Shown: positions 1-11,674, numbered from the stretch's first letter. The stretch is 38,597 bases of DNA from Schoenoplectus triqueter (GCA_964058805.1 CAXKVV010001025.1:1-38597); one strand, 5' to 3'. The notes: generated from the sequence alone by a model not told the origin. Numbers and translations: made by a program.

Positions 1-715
1 ACATTAAAATACAGTCCAATTTTTTTTAGGATAAACGTTACTAATTATTTTTAACTATTAACTCATATTTTGTCCGACAAAATAATCCGTAACTATTAAA
101 AAATATATAAAAGTTTTAAACATATTCAATGAAAATTTCATATAAAGAAAAATTTGAACCAAATTTTTTTTAAATACTGAAGATATATTATTAGCAATAT
201 AATAATATAATTATATATAATAATTTATAAACAATTGAATTATTTTGAGAGTTAAATTTCATCTCAAATATATTATATCTATATATTTTAAATGAGGATA
301 GAAAAAAATTATGTATAAACCATTTAATTTTAATAGATGAAAATATTTAAATAAAAAAAGTGATGATGTAAAACTCGCATTATATATTAAGAATTATATC
401 GTGCTCCAAGCACGCGTCATATAAAATTAATTAAGAAAGAAGAGCACGTACTACGTAGGGACTTCCAAGTTGGGGTGTGATTGGCGTTTTTTGACAGCTT
501 ATTAGATCTGTATCGTATCTGATAAGACGGGTATAGATAAAATTTTATTTTTATTAGGTTATCAGATATATGAGTATGGATAAGAAAAAAATTTGTTAGC
601 TTATCGGGTATGAATATGGGTAAGGGTTTTGTTATCCATTAGATAAATTATATATATATAATTATTTTATATTTTTAATAAAAATATATATAGATAAATT
701 ATATAAATATATATA
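1..715. other. AT-rich intergenic spacer
   Basis: No coding region is supported. The sequence is strongly AT-rich with short (AT)n runs near 640-715. Between about 520 and 620 there are loosely repeated 'gggtat' and 'ttatc' motifs, possibly the eroded edge of an old element, but no boundaries can be set. Confidence 0.5.
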
Positions 716-1136
716 CAGGGGCGGATCCAAGATTTTGGTCAGGGGGTAATTATTGGATTATAATAGTTTATCAGATTCAAACCCATTATCTGATAGGTTA
801 CTAAATAAAAAAATTATTAATTTAATATATATATATAACTTATAAAAAAATATTAAAATAATAACATTTTATATATTAAAATAACAATAAAATAAAGCTC
901 AAAGTAATAGATATCAAGTTGATGAAGAAAGTTTTCGTTTACATAACTTTATATTTTGATATCTTTGCATAATTATTTCATTATGCACGATATTAAATAT
1001 TTTTTCTCAATAAAAATAATCAGACAATCTAGGGAGGAGCAAAAAAATTTCAAGGGTGCAAATGAATGAAAATCACTATTTTTCAAAATTCAAAGGGGGC
1101 CATGTGCCCCCCGGAAAGCAATTGGGTCCACCCTTA
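716..1136. mobile_element. hAT-like non-autonomous element (421 bp)
   Basis: The left end reads CAGGGGCGGATCCAA and the right end, reverse-complemented, reads TAAGGGTGGACCCAA. They differ at 4 of 15 positions, all transitions. An 8-bp TATATATA lies on each side (708-715 and 1137-1144), the duplication length expected of hAT elements, but it is low-complexity sequence and so weak support. The interior is AT-rich with no ORF. Ends of the form CAGGGGCGGATCCA are common in plant repeats. Assignment to hAT is inferred from end sequence and duplication length. Confidence 0.55.
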
Positions 1137-1144
1137 TATATATA

Positions 1145-2279
1145 TAGTAATTAGTATATATTTTTTATGACAATTGACATGAAAAAAATTATATGATTTT
1201 TGTTATATCTAAAATATTAATTTTTATTATACTTTATTAGTATATTTATTTAATACTATTTATTTGTCTAAATCGTATAATTTTTTTCATTGAATTATTT
1301 TTATTTTTATCTATTTTATACTGTTATCCATTCGTTATCTAAAATTTTATTGGACAAAGGTAGAATATAAATAATTTTTTTTAATAAAATATGAATAACA
1401 AAATATTTTCGGCCGTACTCTATCCTATCCAATAACAGCCCTACTTTTTCGTGGACCGATTTTCTTTCTTTATTATTTTTTGTGCAAGGCTCGATTAGTA
1501 ATTTAGCTGTTGCATCGACTATTACGAGGACCGAGAATTTGAGCAATTGAAGAGGGAAAAATGTTTTTATGAGTTAAAGTTAAGTTCAAGCACGTATATT
1601 TTATTGATGCCAAAGTTAATTATAGAATTACAATGATATATAAGAGAACAGAAGAAGAAAAGGAAAAAAGAAGAGAGAAGGAAACTGAATTCGTGAGAAT
1701 TGAACTGAAGTTATATATTATTAAAGAAAAGTAAGCGGATATTCATATATCAATATTCAAAGTTGCGGTGTTTAAATTGAATAATAAAACTAAAGCACAG
1801 AACAAATTGTACAATTAAATTATTCTGAATGATAATTTAGTGCATTAGGTCAGGTGAAAAGGGTTCTATAAGGTAGATGAGTAACAAACTTTTAGCAAGT
1901 CATTTGGTGCACGTCCCGCTTTATTTCTGCTTGATTTATTTAACAATTTGTGTTTTTTTATTTAATATCTCTTTTTTTGTTGTGCGATTCACAAAAGACT
2001 ATATTTGACAAGTGACAGTAACTTTTGTTCATGATACTTCTCAAAATAAAAAAAGCTTGTATTACATCATGAAACTCTCGAGACAGCTAGCTTCAATTAA
2101 TTGACGCTTGCAACACAATATTTTTTTTGAAGGGTAAAACTAAAGGCTATATTATTTTTTCATTAAATAAAAAATAGTTACAGAGTCTTAAAACAAAAAT
2201 AAAAATGAAAGAAAAATAAAAAAAAAGAAAAAAAAAGAAAGACAAGAAAAATTAGACCAAAAATATTTACAAAGCATTT
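1145..2279. other. AT-rich intergenic spacer
   Basis: Nothing supported. A 76-residue reading frame at 1316-1546 (minus) has no recognisable domain and a lysine/isoleucine-rich composition typical of random frames in AT-rich DNA. An A-rich, G-punctuated tract lies at 2200-2250. Confidence 0.5.
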
Positions 2280-2680
2280 CTAACACGTGATGTTGACAGT
2301 CCGAGATGGTGGTAGTCGAAGTTAGTGGCGGCTAGTGGCGAAGGACGAAATTGCGATGGTGGTAGTCAAAGGCTTGTTGGTGGTAGTTGAAGTCACGATG
2401 GTGAGAATCAAAGAGATCAAATTTGTCGAAGTGAAGCTGTCGAAGTCGGTGAGGAGATGGCGGACGAGGTGGGGTCATGAGGAGGTGAACATATCTGTCG
2501 TGATGTCGGTCATGGAGGTGGGTGAAAGGATGAAGCGGGACGGAGGCGGGTTAGATCTGTCGATCACGGTTATAATTTACTTATTTTTTTCAAATGGAGA
2601 GGAGAGAGAGAAAGGAGGGGGAAAACGAGAGGAGTGGGGAGACAGAAAGGTCGATAATAGCACCGTTTCTCGCTTCTAGA
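2280..2680. other. GC- and purine-rich block, non-coding or decayed
   Basis: This stretch is clearly richer in G than its surroundings, with repeated 'ggtggtagt' and 'gtcgaagt' words and a GA-rich run at 2590-2650. A 114-residue frame is open on the plus strand (2335-2679), but its product is a low-complexity valine/arginine/glutamate string with no recognisable domain. It could be the decayed end of an old element or coding sequence; I do not call a gene. Confidence 0.4.
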
Positions 2681-2819
2681 GTTTTAAATTTTGGAGGAGT
2701 ACCCTTTTTTCCTTTTTTCACACAATATTACTTTCTTTTTGCTTGCGCAAATAAATCAAACACTCAAGAAAATATATTACCTCATCTGAAATATGTAAAG
2801 AGTCGTATACATTAAAAGG

Positions 2820-3962
2820 TAGTGGTGGCAGAACCCAACTCAACCCGAGAAACCCGCCCGACCCACTCTCACCTGATACAACCCATAATTTGAAATAATC
2901 CGACACTGAACGATCCGATACCCAACCCGACCTGACCTGATACAACTCAAAACCCAAAATGACCCAACACTAGATGACCTGATATCCGACCTAATACAAC
3001 CCGAAATCCGAAATGACCTGACACTAGATGACCTGATACGACCCGAGACCCAAAATGACCCGACACTAGATGATCTGATACTCGACCCGACCCGATCTGA
3101 TATGATCCGATAGTAAAATTTTTATAATTATAGTTAGATCTTGGATGAATTATGAAAACATTATGTCCAGACTCCAGCTCACGCTCTTGGAGACTCAGAC
3201 GTGACATCTTTGGGTCCCGTGTAAATATAAAATAAGTTAAATAATTTAATTATTATTATGAATATCAACTTATTTAATTTAAATAATAAAATTAATATTA
3301 ATTATAATATTAACCAAGGTATCTATCAAATATTTTTCTATCAATAATTCAACGTATCTTTCAAATGAAACTTATATTGTATAGATGACGATGAATTGAG
3401 GATTGAGGAGATAAATACAAAGGAGTTTAATTCAATTGAAACTAAGGTGAAACATGCATGACTCAAATATACATCACTTAGAAATTTAATCTGATCTGAT
3501 TCATTCGACCTGATTAGATCAAACACATAGATGGTGAAATCTGATCCGATATAATCCAATCTAGTCTGATATGATTCAAAATCCAAAATAATCTGACACT
3601 AGATGACTCGATAACTAACTCGACTTGATCTGATATAATCTGAAATCCAAAATGACCCGACACCAGATGACCCGATAACTGAACGACCCGTTCTGAGATG
3701 ACCCGAAACTAGATGACCCGATAATCGACTCGACCCGACCTGACCTGATACGACCCAAAATTTGAAATGACACGACATTAGATGACTCGATAACCGACCC
3801 GACACGACCTGATACGATTCAAAACCTGAAATGACCCGACACTAAAAGACCTGATACCCGACCCGACTCGACCCATGACCCGATAATCTTACTGAGCCAA
3901 ATTGACCCAATTTGACCCGACCCGAACCCGAACCCGCCCAACCCACCCGATTACCACCTCTA
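2820..3962. mobile_element. hAT-like element filled with CCCGA-type minisatellite
   Basis: The left end begins TAGTGGTGGCAG and the reverse complement of the right end begins TAGAGGTGGTAAT, resembling plant hAT ends of the type TAGGGGTGGCAA. Flanking 8-mers are TTAAAAGG (2812-2819) and TTAAAAAG (3963-3970), matching at 7 of 8, the duplication length of hAT elements. Both subterminal parts (about 2835-3115 and 3480-3945) are degenerate repeats of a unit of roughly 45-60 bp built from GACCCGA, ATACGACCC, AAAATGACCCGACA and CTAGATGA words. The centre (3120-3470) is AT-rich. No transposase frame is present, so it is non-autonomous. The short minus-strand frames (2947-3207, 3599-3805) are translations of the repeat. 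Confidence 0.72.
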
Positions 3963-4135
3963 TTAAAAAGTATATATATAAATAATCAGTCACAAAAAGA
4001 ATTTATTAAAAATAATGAAGAAGACCCCAAAAATCAGCTAAGCTTCCAGTTGCAGCAATAATATTATACATTGTCAGTTTACATCGCATGACATAAATAA
4101 AACTTCAAGACAGTAGTTACATGTGTAGGTGGTAA

Positions 4136-4328
4136 TTGAGTAGATCGGATAATTTTATATATTATTTTTTTAATTTTAAATTGATTTAGATTGAATTGTA
4201 AGTCATTGATCTATGATCGAGTTGAATTTGGATCGAATTGGACCAATATAATTAAAAAAAATCAAATTAATTAGGTTCAAATTCGAATAGATCAGATGAA
4301 TTTAAAATATCAAATTTTGCCACTCTAA
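4136..4328. mobile_element. Short hAT-like MITE (193 bp), tentative
   Basis: The left end TAGGTGGTAATTGAG resembles the reverse complement of the right end, TTAGAGTGGCAAAATT. Flanking 8-mers TACATGTG (4128-4135) and TGCATGGG (4329-4336) agree at 6 of 8. The interior holds repeated 'gatcgaatt'-like words. It looks like a small relative of the 2.8-kb element, but ends and duplication are both degraded. Confidence 0.4.
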
Positions 4329-4339
4329 TGCATGGGCGA

Positions 4340-4915
4340 GATGAAGAAAATCTTAAAGAACCTACACAGACTTCCTGCGACACCCGAAGATTTGAGTCTC
4401 ACACATCACGCTGCAGTGGGGGCCAGTGAACTCACGGCAGTACTTTGGTTGCTGTATATGATCAGCAACACAATTTTGCATAGACGTATACACTAATTAC
4501 AAATTAACTAATTGCTCATTAAACCGCAACATCACCTCGATATTAGTATTTCTATATAAATTGAAATTGTTGCTTAAATATTTGTATATATCGAAACACG
4601 TTGCAAATTATATATCCAACAAATTGGGGTTGGAAAGATTAATTTTTTTTTTAAATTGCCTAAGATACAACTATACAGCTTGACTAATCATCTGAAAATT
4701 TTACAAAATAATCAATGATTCTGAAATGATTATTTTTGGTTCCTACGGATCTGCTAACGATATCCCTAATCCAACCCCGGCCATTGTCCCCTTAACATAA
4801 ACTTTTTAGACATTTGACCAGTCAACTGAAGTAAAAATGGGAAGAAACAAAGTGCGCTCTGCGACCGCATGTTTGGAAATACACTCTGCACCTAGCGTCT
4901 TTGGAGGCGGCCTTT
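4340..4915. other. Intergenic spacer, no supported feature
   Basis: Mixed-composition sequence with no ORF, repeat or structural RNA that I can support. It lies between a small hAT-like MITE and the CACTA-like remnant. Confidence 0.4.
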
Positions 4916-4919
4916 TTGT

Positions 4920-6010
4920 CATTACCGCATAAAAAATTTTGCTAACTGTTTTTAAAAAAAATAATAACAATTTTATGATCATTAATAATAGAGGGTTAAG
5001 AAAGGTAATAAGTGATCGTTAACAAATGGAGGACGTTTGGAATACTTTTTCGCTGAGATTTTCATTAGGTTTTGATTAACAAATCATTAGCAAATGTTAG
5101 TGTCTTAAACGTGAGTTTTCCTAATGATTTTCATTTAAAAATCGTCAGCAAATGTGTATACTAACGGTTTTTACTATCAAAATCATTAGAAAATAGAGGT
5201 TTAGCAACAAATTCTTTTAAATGTATTTTTCTATTTTTCTATGGCTGGCTCATTTAATTTTACTAGCCGTATATAATAAATCTATCAACATATTAAATTG
5301 ACAAATATATATCACAAAAATTAATCAGCATATATCACAAAAATATCACAAATATCATCAACACAAATATCACAAAATCCATCAGCATCACAACATATTA
5401 CAATAAATAAATTAAAAAATATATAGTTTTACTAATCTCCCCCCGACTCCCCGTCTGAGTTCAAGCCTCCCCCTCCTGCTTGGTTGCAATAGAAATCACA
5501 CAACTTTTATGACCCTCGCGCTAATGACTTCCTCGCACTATCCTCCGTACCAAAAACGCCCTTCCTGGTCCTCCCATACAGGTAGTCCTCTGTTAGGTTC
5601 AGAGGGCCATTGATATTTGCCCAATCCACCACTATCACGAAGACCACTTCCCAGATGCCCTCAACGTGCACTGGTACCGAGGGGGTATCATTCGTCCATC
5701 ATGACAGTCGATCATTGCGTAAATTGCGTGTCTATCTGAGCCGACCATGATGCATTGTCGATAAATGCGGGTTCTCTGAAGTCCTCCACTATCCTCATGG
5801 TTGTCTCCCTTGACTAGAGTTTCAAAGGAATATTCTTCAAGTGCACTGTCATCCTGAAGTCACCGGCCTCATCCGTCTCGATTATCCTTCAAACTTGTCC
5901 ACCACAATGACTTATCTAGGAGCCCAGTCATGACTGTCATTCACTATATCCCGTGGTGATAGTTCGTTAAAGATGTTGACAAGGAAGTCTTCACTATTAG
6001 TTTTATCGAC
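4920..6010 (-). mobile_element. Decayed CACTA (En/Spm)-like 3' portion
   Basis: At 4920 the sequence CATTACCGCATAAAAAATTT is close to the usual plant CACTA terminus (CACTACAAGAAAA-type). From 4936 to 5210 it is followed by repeated, partly palindromic CTAACGGTTTT and AAAATCATTAG words, the subterminal pattern typical of plant CACTA elements. Beyond lie an AT-rich part with repeated 'atatcacaaa' (5280-5400) and a GC-rich block (5428-6010). Read on the minus strand, the block ends in a short glycine-rich frame with a stop near 5428, but stops and frameshifts break it upstream. No opposite terminus or target duplication was found. The CACTA assignment is inference. Confidence 0.4.
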
Positions 6011-6099
6011 AGCAGGTTTAGGCTTTTACATTTGAATGAGATGTTATATATATTGATAAACAATACTTGATATAATTGATCAGTGTTTAAGTTGGTGCA

Positions 6100-6760
6100 G
6101 TTGATGTTTATATTTCAATAAAAGATGGTTATATCTAAGTTCCAGATTATATACACAATATAACATAATTTTAATTATAATTAAATTAATGTCACATATG
6201 TTTATATTTCGACAAGTGATTAATTACTATATTCAAATTTTACTCATACCATATGTTTAACAAAGTATTGTTTGCTCAAGGTGTTTAGATTCCTATCACA
6301 GTGTTTATATCTTAATTTCAGATATTTATATTTAAATCATGAACTTACATTATTATTCTACCGGTGTTTATATCTTTCAATTGAGTGTCTATATCTTTAC
6401 ACATTAATATTCCAGGTATTCATAATTGCTTGTGTTTATATTTGTCATTCTGATATCCACATTTATTTGTACTTTTACTAACTATTATTTGAGATTTCAG
6501 GTGTTCATAATTATTTTGTTGGTGTTTATATTTTTTCAATCCGGTCTTTATATTTTTTACACATTGACTAATTAATGTTTTAGAACTCAGGTGTTTATAT
6601 TTCTTTTTTTTTCAAGTGTTTATATTTTTCGATCTATTTAAAAGTACAATTAAATTTTGTGCTTAAATATATGTCGCTGGTTTATATAGTTTTCTATGCG
6701 GTGTTTATATTTTTATGCATTCACTAATGTTTTGTTCTGAGAACTCAATTTTTCATATTT
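6100..6760. repeat. Degenerate GTGTTTATAT(T/C)TTT array
   Basis: About fifteen imperfect copies of a 12-16 base word, GGTGTTTATATTTTT and variants such as GTGTCTATATCTTT and GGTGTTCATAATT, are scattered at irregular spacing of roughly 20-90 bases. Clear copies are near 6301, 6364, 6432, 6520, 6591, 6616 and 6700. The 69-residue plus-strand frame at 6272-6481 is a translation of the array (repeated YLY) and not a gene. Origin is unknown; it adjoins the CACTA-like segment and might be part of it. Confidence 0.55.
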
Positions 6761-6769
6761 ATCTTATTG

Positions 6770-9700
6770 TTGTTTACCAGAAAGATGCACATACATCAGT
6801 TCATAACATAAGTCAAAACCAGCTAATATGCCAAACATAATTAATTCAAAGCAAATATTAATTAACAACATAATTGAAATTATAGTATTATATTAATCAC
6901 TCTAAAGAACCAAACTATGTTCACAGCCTCGGCCATGTTTTGCCCGTGGTCACGGTCTCGGAGGCCACATGATGACCGCGGTCAATATCTATAATTTTAT
7001 ATAGAGATGTATTATTTGTTCATATTTGATTGAGTCTTCTAACCTCTCTATCACTACATCATCCACATTATTGATCACTTTATTTTTTTTATTAACCTAA
7101 ACTCGGTCTTGGGAGGTACCCAAACACTACCTAACTGCATTTGGAACTGCCACGTTTTATAAACCACTTTTGTGAAGCGTTGTGAAGAAGCTAGAATGAG
7201 GAGATGGACAATTATATTACAACTTAATTAAAGCATGAGGTGAAGACGTGAATTTAGGTGAACTCGGTGAGAGTCCAGCTAAGGGATTAATTAAATGGAA
7301 CCGTTATATTGATCTATGAGAGAAGAATTAAGATTTTGAATAACTTGTTTGTAATTTTTTTATTTGGCATGAGCAGTAAATATTTTAAAGTGTTTTAAAG
7401 TATCAAATTTAAGGTGAAGTAAGTTAAGACACCTTTATAAAGTTAAAGCATCAAATTACTTCTTTCATTAAATTTATTATTATTAAATACCACTATTTTG
7501 CGGTGATACGCTTGTCAAATGAAAAATAAAAATAAAAAATCCTATTGCTTCGTTTGGATATACTAGTGACCTCTCTTTTCTCGGTAAAGGACGATCAGAG
7601 GAGAGAAATCAAGTGCTACATCCTTTTGGAAAGTATAAAGAACAGAAATTGGTTGACGGCAATGTGAAAGGAAGCATGTGCAAAATATTATTCGCCTCTA
7701 TGTAATCTGCACCAATAGTGATGTGGATTCTGATTCAAACGTGCATTATTTAAGCTTTTTGTTACCGGTGGAGTAGTCAACCAGACAGCTTGCATGTATT
7801 ATATATAATCGAATAATTAAATTTTCCCTTAAGTTTCTTATAATAGCATATGTTCCAAATAATTTTTCCTGGCAGGTATTGGATTTTAGCAGTTATTTAT
7901 TTGTCATATGAATATTTAATGATATTAATTAAATATTAATTTTTAATTCCCGTTTGAATATATATTCATTATTAAAATATTATAAGCATATTACAATAAA
8001 CTATATGGAAGGATAGAAGTGTGATTAGCCACGCAACAGAAGAACTAAAAATTAATGTTACAAACTTTCTGAAATTTTTATTTGTGATATTTTAAGTGGA
8101 AACTAATTATTCATATATTAGTTATCTAAAAGTTTATGTTTGTCTTGCTGATCAACATCATATAAGTGCAATAATTCATCAACGACCAATAAAGAAAGGT
8201 CAATTCTTTTAGTTCAATGAAAGGTCGTACGTAGTCGGTTAAGAACAATTAGTCATTTTGCACGTTTTGCTTATTTTGGGTTTTCATTTTTTTTTATTAA
8301 AATGGACATTTTACTAGCTATGATTTGATTTTGGTCGACGTCAGTAATTTAATGTCACCATCAGATTGGCATGCTTGAAAGATAAGCTTTGGATATTTTG
8401 AAGTACAACAATCAATAAATATTCAAATGGAAAGATTTGGTGAGAATTATATAATTCATGTTTTAATTCTACAACGATTATTACTGGATGAGTGACAGTT
8501 ACATTCTTATATTTAAATATGAACATTTTTTTAAAAGGTTTTTTTTAATTGAATGTAAAAAACGTTTATAATTAACTTATTAAAAAGTTTAAAAATATAT
8601 AAAAGGTAAAAAAAATTACGTATCTGAAATGTATTTATATTTATAAAATTTATATTTACAAATAAATATATAAATAAGTTAAATGTTAAGATGTAAAATA
8701 TTTTTGCAATGTAAAGTTCTAGGTATTGAACCAGCAGCAGATCGGTCTGGGCTATGACTGGGCCATCCATTTTAATAGGCCCTATTATAAGCTTTGGATA
8801 AGTTACAGTTCCCACACTTTGTCCACTTGCTACAGTAGTAGTCATCAAGTAGAAATCTTAATGCTGAAATTTTGAATCACCTGCTACACAGCTAGAGTGA
8901 AGATGCATATTCTTTGCATGGTTATTCAAACAGAAAATTATTAGGTCAAATACTATGTTGAATATTAATATATAATAGAACGATCATATTAAAAGTTTAA
9001 ATTACAAGTTTACAACTATCAAAGTCATAATTGAACAATTTTTGTAATAATTTGGGATTCAAAGTTCAAACATGATTTTTAAAAAACAAATACACATAAT
9101 ACAAAAAATACCATGTATACATGTTATAACTAGAAAAAAGTTTCGAGAGACATATATTGCACGTCACATTCTCCAAAGTTAGATGATAAAATCCTCTAGT
9201 GACCATACATAATTAGTTCAATTAAAAGAATTTTCTTGTATTCTTAAGTGTGAGATATTGAATAAGTTTTATCTCCTTAATTGTAGTTTGAAACTCGACT
9301 AATATATCCCCAAAAGAAAAGTAGTAAGAATTGAACAAATAAATGGACAATGTATCCTTCATAAATTGTTGGAAGAGAATTTTGGTTGCAGTTCGAGGGA
9401 TATTAAATTAGAAGCCAACAAAAGGAGATTTAACAGTAAACACTTCCACTCCAACTTTCCTGGTTTATTCAAATAATGACGAAGAAGTATGATGTAATGC
9501 TCAAGCTTTGCATGCAAATGTGTGTGTGTGTGTTTGTTCAATATGTATGTACTTATGTAGTGACGAGTTATGAACAAAATTACAATTTACTGAATAAATG
9601 ATGAACATGTTAGACTTTTTGAAAGCACTGATAGTTCAGAAAGATAATATGCACATAATTAATTTTGGGGAGGCATGCAGTAACTATTCCATGTCCTTCC

Positions 9701-10056
9701 AGATTCTCCTTCAAACATTACAATATATTAATTTACTTCATATTATTTTGATATTTTCTAATTAATTAGTTAATTAACCATATACTTAATTAAACATAAT
9801 TTTAGAACAATTCAACAGATTTAAAGCACACATAACAATTCAGAATTCATTGAAATTTTGAGACAAATGAAGATGATAACTAGGCCAACATTCACAGTCG
9901 CTAGTTAACTCTGACTGCATACCTGGCCTGACAAATGACAGTTACACTAGTAAGTACTACTACCACAGAGTCACCCTGCTATTTAATTTCTTAAAACACT
10001 CACTAAGTTATTAATTCCAATAAAATTTACTAAATTTAATTCCTTCCATCATAACG
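6770..10056. other. Long AT-rich intergenic spacer
   Basis: About 3.3 kb with no supported gene. Short minus-strand frames (8341-8526, 8531-8848, 9359-9577) lack recognisable domains and start contexts. A (TG)n run lies at about 9519-9534. GC-richer patches near 6915-6985 and 8730-8780 have no identity I can recognise. Confidence 0.45.
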
Positions 10057-10104
10057 CACCTAAATATGATGGAAATAATCAATTAACCTCACCTAAATAT
10101 GATG
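10057..10104. repeat. Direct repeat downstream of the DUF868 gene
   Basis: The 15-base word CACCTAAATATGATG occurs at 10057-10071 and again at 10090-10104, a 33-base offset. It lies 57-104 bases past the stop codon of the minus-strand gene, so it may fall in its 3' untranslated region. Confidence 0.6.
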
Positions 10105-10160
10105 AGAATATTAGAAAGACATAATTACCATGCATCAGCCGAGCCAGCTAATTAATACCT

Positions 10161-11225
10161 TCAACTCTTCCATAGGTAAACCATAAAGCAAAAGGTCTCT
10201 CCTTTGTACATTCGCTCTTCCTCAGAGCTGACCCACTCCTCCAGCAACCTCCACCATGACAGACCATGCCCCGCACGCATCACATCAACGTATTTGCCGG
10301 GGCAAGTTTTGCATGCAGTATTTACCCTTTGCTCAATGAAACTGAATGTGAAGATGCCGTCCTCCTTCTCTTGCATTGCCGCTTCCTCCTCCTCTGAGCT
10401 GTCACTGTAGTCACTGCCATCACTGACAGCATGCCCGAAAATCCAGTCATGGAGGTCCCATGTGATCTGAATCAAGTGCCCATCTGACAGATCAAATTTG
10501 TCTGTGCCGCGAAACTTCTTAAACAGGTTTTTCACAGCTACCACTTGCCTCCCGTCTATCTCCACAAACATCAATGCCAGCATTCCACGGGTGAGATTGA
10601 TTGAGATCTCATGCTCCACACCTCCAAATGTGACACTTGTGTTGTACGTGAATCCCTTCATCTTGACCCGGTCCTCACGCCTGGTGAGGACTGCAGTAGG
10701 GCCTGATCGGAGTCGAGCCTTAGTAAGCCCATAGGCCCACTCAGGCATGTCCCCGTAAAGGATGAGCATCTCATCATCAATCACAACAGCAAAGTAGTAA
10801 CAGGAGGAGGGCTCCACAGAGTCTGGGATGTGGCAGCGAGCACGAGAGAAATCCCATGCAAAGCATGCACTACAGAGGGGCTCCATGGTGCTGTCAGGCT
10901 TCATGACCACAAACTGCTTAAACTCCCGCAATTGGTGGGGTTGCGTGGGGTTCACCTCAAAAGAAAAGGGTTGAAATAGAACCTCTTGAGTGCTATCCAC
11001 TGGCATAGATGATGTCGAAGCTCTTTCTGTGTCTGGCACGGCGAACCCAACAACCGTACATATTGAAGGCTCGCTGAAACTTGGGCGAGACCAGGTTACT
11101 ATGACATGGCCAAAGCTGGTGTTGTAGCCATATTTTCTAGTGAAGGCAATAACCTCCTGAGGATCCGGCCTAGGCGCCGGCTTTTCTTTTGGGAAGAAGA
11201 AAGCAGGGAGGATTTTTCTCAGCAT
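10161..11225 (-). CDS. DUF868 family plant protein (354 aa, intronless)
   Basis: A single open frame from ATG at 11225 to TGA at 10161. Family marks in order: an N-terminal strand VIVTWSRPSF (about residues 40-50); ACFAWDFSRARC (about 119-130), matching the family's 'WDLSxAKF' segment; SCYYFAVVIDDEMLILYGDM (about 141-160), the characteristic 'FYVAVVxDGEMVLLLGD' block; KAR and LTRRE; GGVEHEISI near 207; EIDGRQVVAVKNLFKKFRG (about 222-240); and WDLHDWIFGHAV (256-267), matching 'WDVHDWLF'. The function of this family is unknown to me and there are no catalytic residues to point to. Odd features are an acidic serine-rich stretch (about 268-290) and a further 60-residue tail that looks unlike the usual short family C-terminus. 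There is no signal peptide or membrane segment. GC content is well above the flanks and the frame is uninterrupted, so it is probably functional. A TATA box lies about 95 bases upstream. Confidence 0.9.
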   Translation of the reverse strand: MLRKILPAFFFPKEKPAPRPDPQEVIAFTRKYGYNTSFGHVIVTWSRPSFSEPSICTVVGFAVPDTERASTSSMPVDSTQEVLFQPFSFEVNPTQPHQLREFKQFVVMKPDSTMEPLCSACFAWDFSRARCHIPDSVEPSSCYYFAVVIDDEMLILYGDMPEWAYGLTKARLRSGPTAVLTRREDRVKMKGFTYNTSVTFGGVEHEISINLTRGMLALMFVEIDGRQVVAVKNLFKKFRGTDKFDLSDGHLIQITWDLHDWIFGHAVSDGSDYSDSSEEEEAAMQEKEDGIFTFSFIEQRVNTACKTCPGKYVDVMRAGHGLSWWRLLEEWVSSEEERMYKGETFCFMVYLWKS

Positions 11226-11317
11226 TGTGAGCTTGAGAATGCAGAGTTACTAATGGAGAATGGGGAGAAAAAGGGAACGATTTGCTCAGCGAAGAAGGCT
11301 GTGAAAGAGGCTCCGTG

Positions 11318-11326
11318 CTTTTATAG
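11318..11326 (-). promoter_or_regulatory. TATA box of the DUF868 gene
   Basis: On the minus strand the sequence reads CTATAAAAG, a near-ideal plant TATA box, about 93-101 bases upstream of the ATG at 11225. Transcription would start near 11290, leaving a 5' leader of about 65 bases. It is the only good TATA in the right place and supports the chosen start. Confidence 0.7.
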
Positions 11327-11674
11327 AAGTGATATCAGGTGTTAATGGCGAGCTTTCTTGTTTAAATTGTATGCGGCCTATTATGAAGTGAATCGATTGA
11401 TAAGATATATGAGCTTGATTGTATCAGGCTAGCTGTGAGCTACAAATTAACAGATGTACGATTTAATTCTTCAGGGTTGACAACTTACACATGAAATGAT
11501 TGGAGATTGAAGCAACAGAGAATCAAACAGCTTCTATTAATTGTTCTTCCTGCTGTATACTCTCTGGTGTTATCTTCAGTTGTATTCTGTTTGTTTCTGC
11601 ATAAAATAGAACCAACGAGGTAATGGAATGTTCCATTTCATTGAAATGGAGAGGAATTTTATCAAACACTTTGA

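Noticed and set aside
716..1136. TATATATA target duplication as firm evidence for the 716-1136 element
   Set aside because: The flanks are in (AT)n runs, so the match could occur by chance; the call rests on the inverted ends instead.
2335..2679. 114-residue plus-strand frame in the GC-rich block
   Set aside because: The product is a low-complexity V/R/E/G string with no domain, the frame overlaps GA-rich repeats, and no promoter or polyadenylation context was seen.
8531..8848. 105-residue minus-strand frame beginning MMTTTVASGQ
   Set aside because: The first 45 residues look protein-like, but no family is recognisable and the second half is AT-rich random sequence. It could be a decayed exon, but there is no splice or homology support.
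10204..10734. Plus-strand frames of 68 and 78 residues (10204-10410, 10498-10734), and 11106-11345
   Set aside because: They are antisense or edge shadows of the well-supported minus-strand DUF868 gene.
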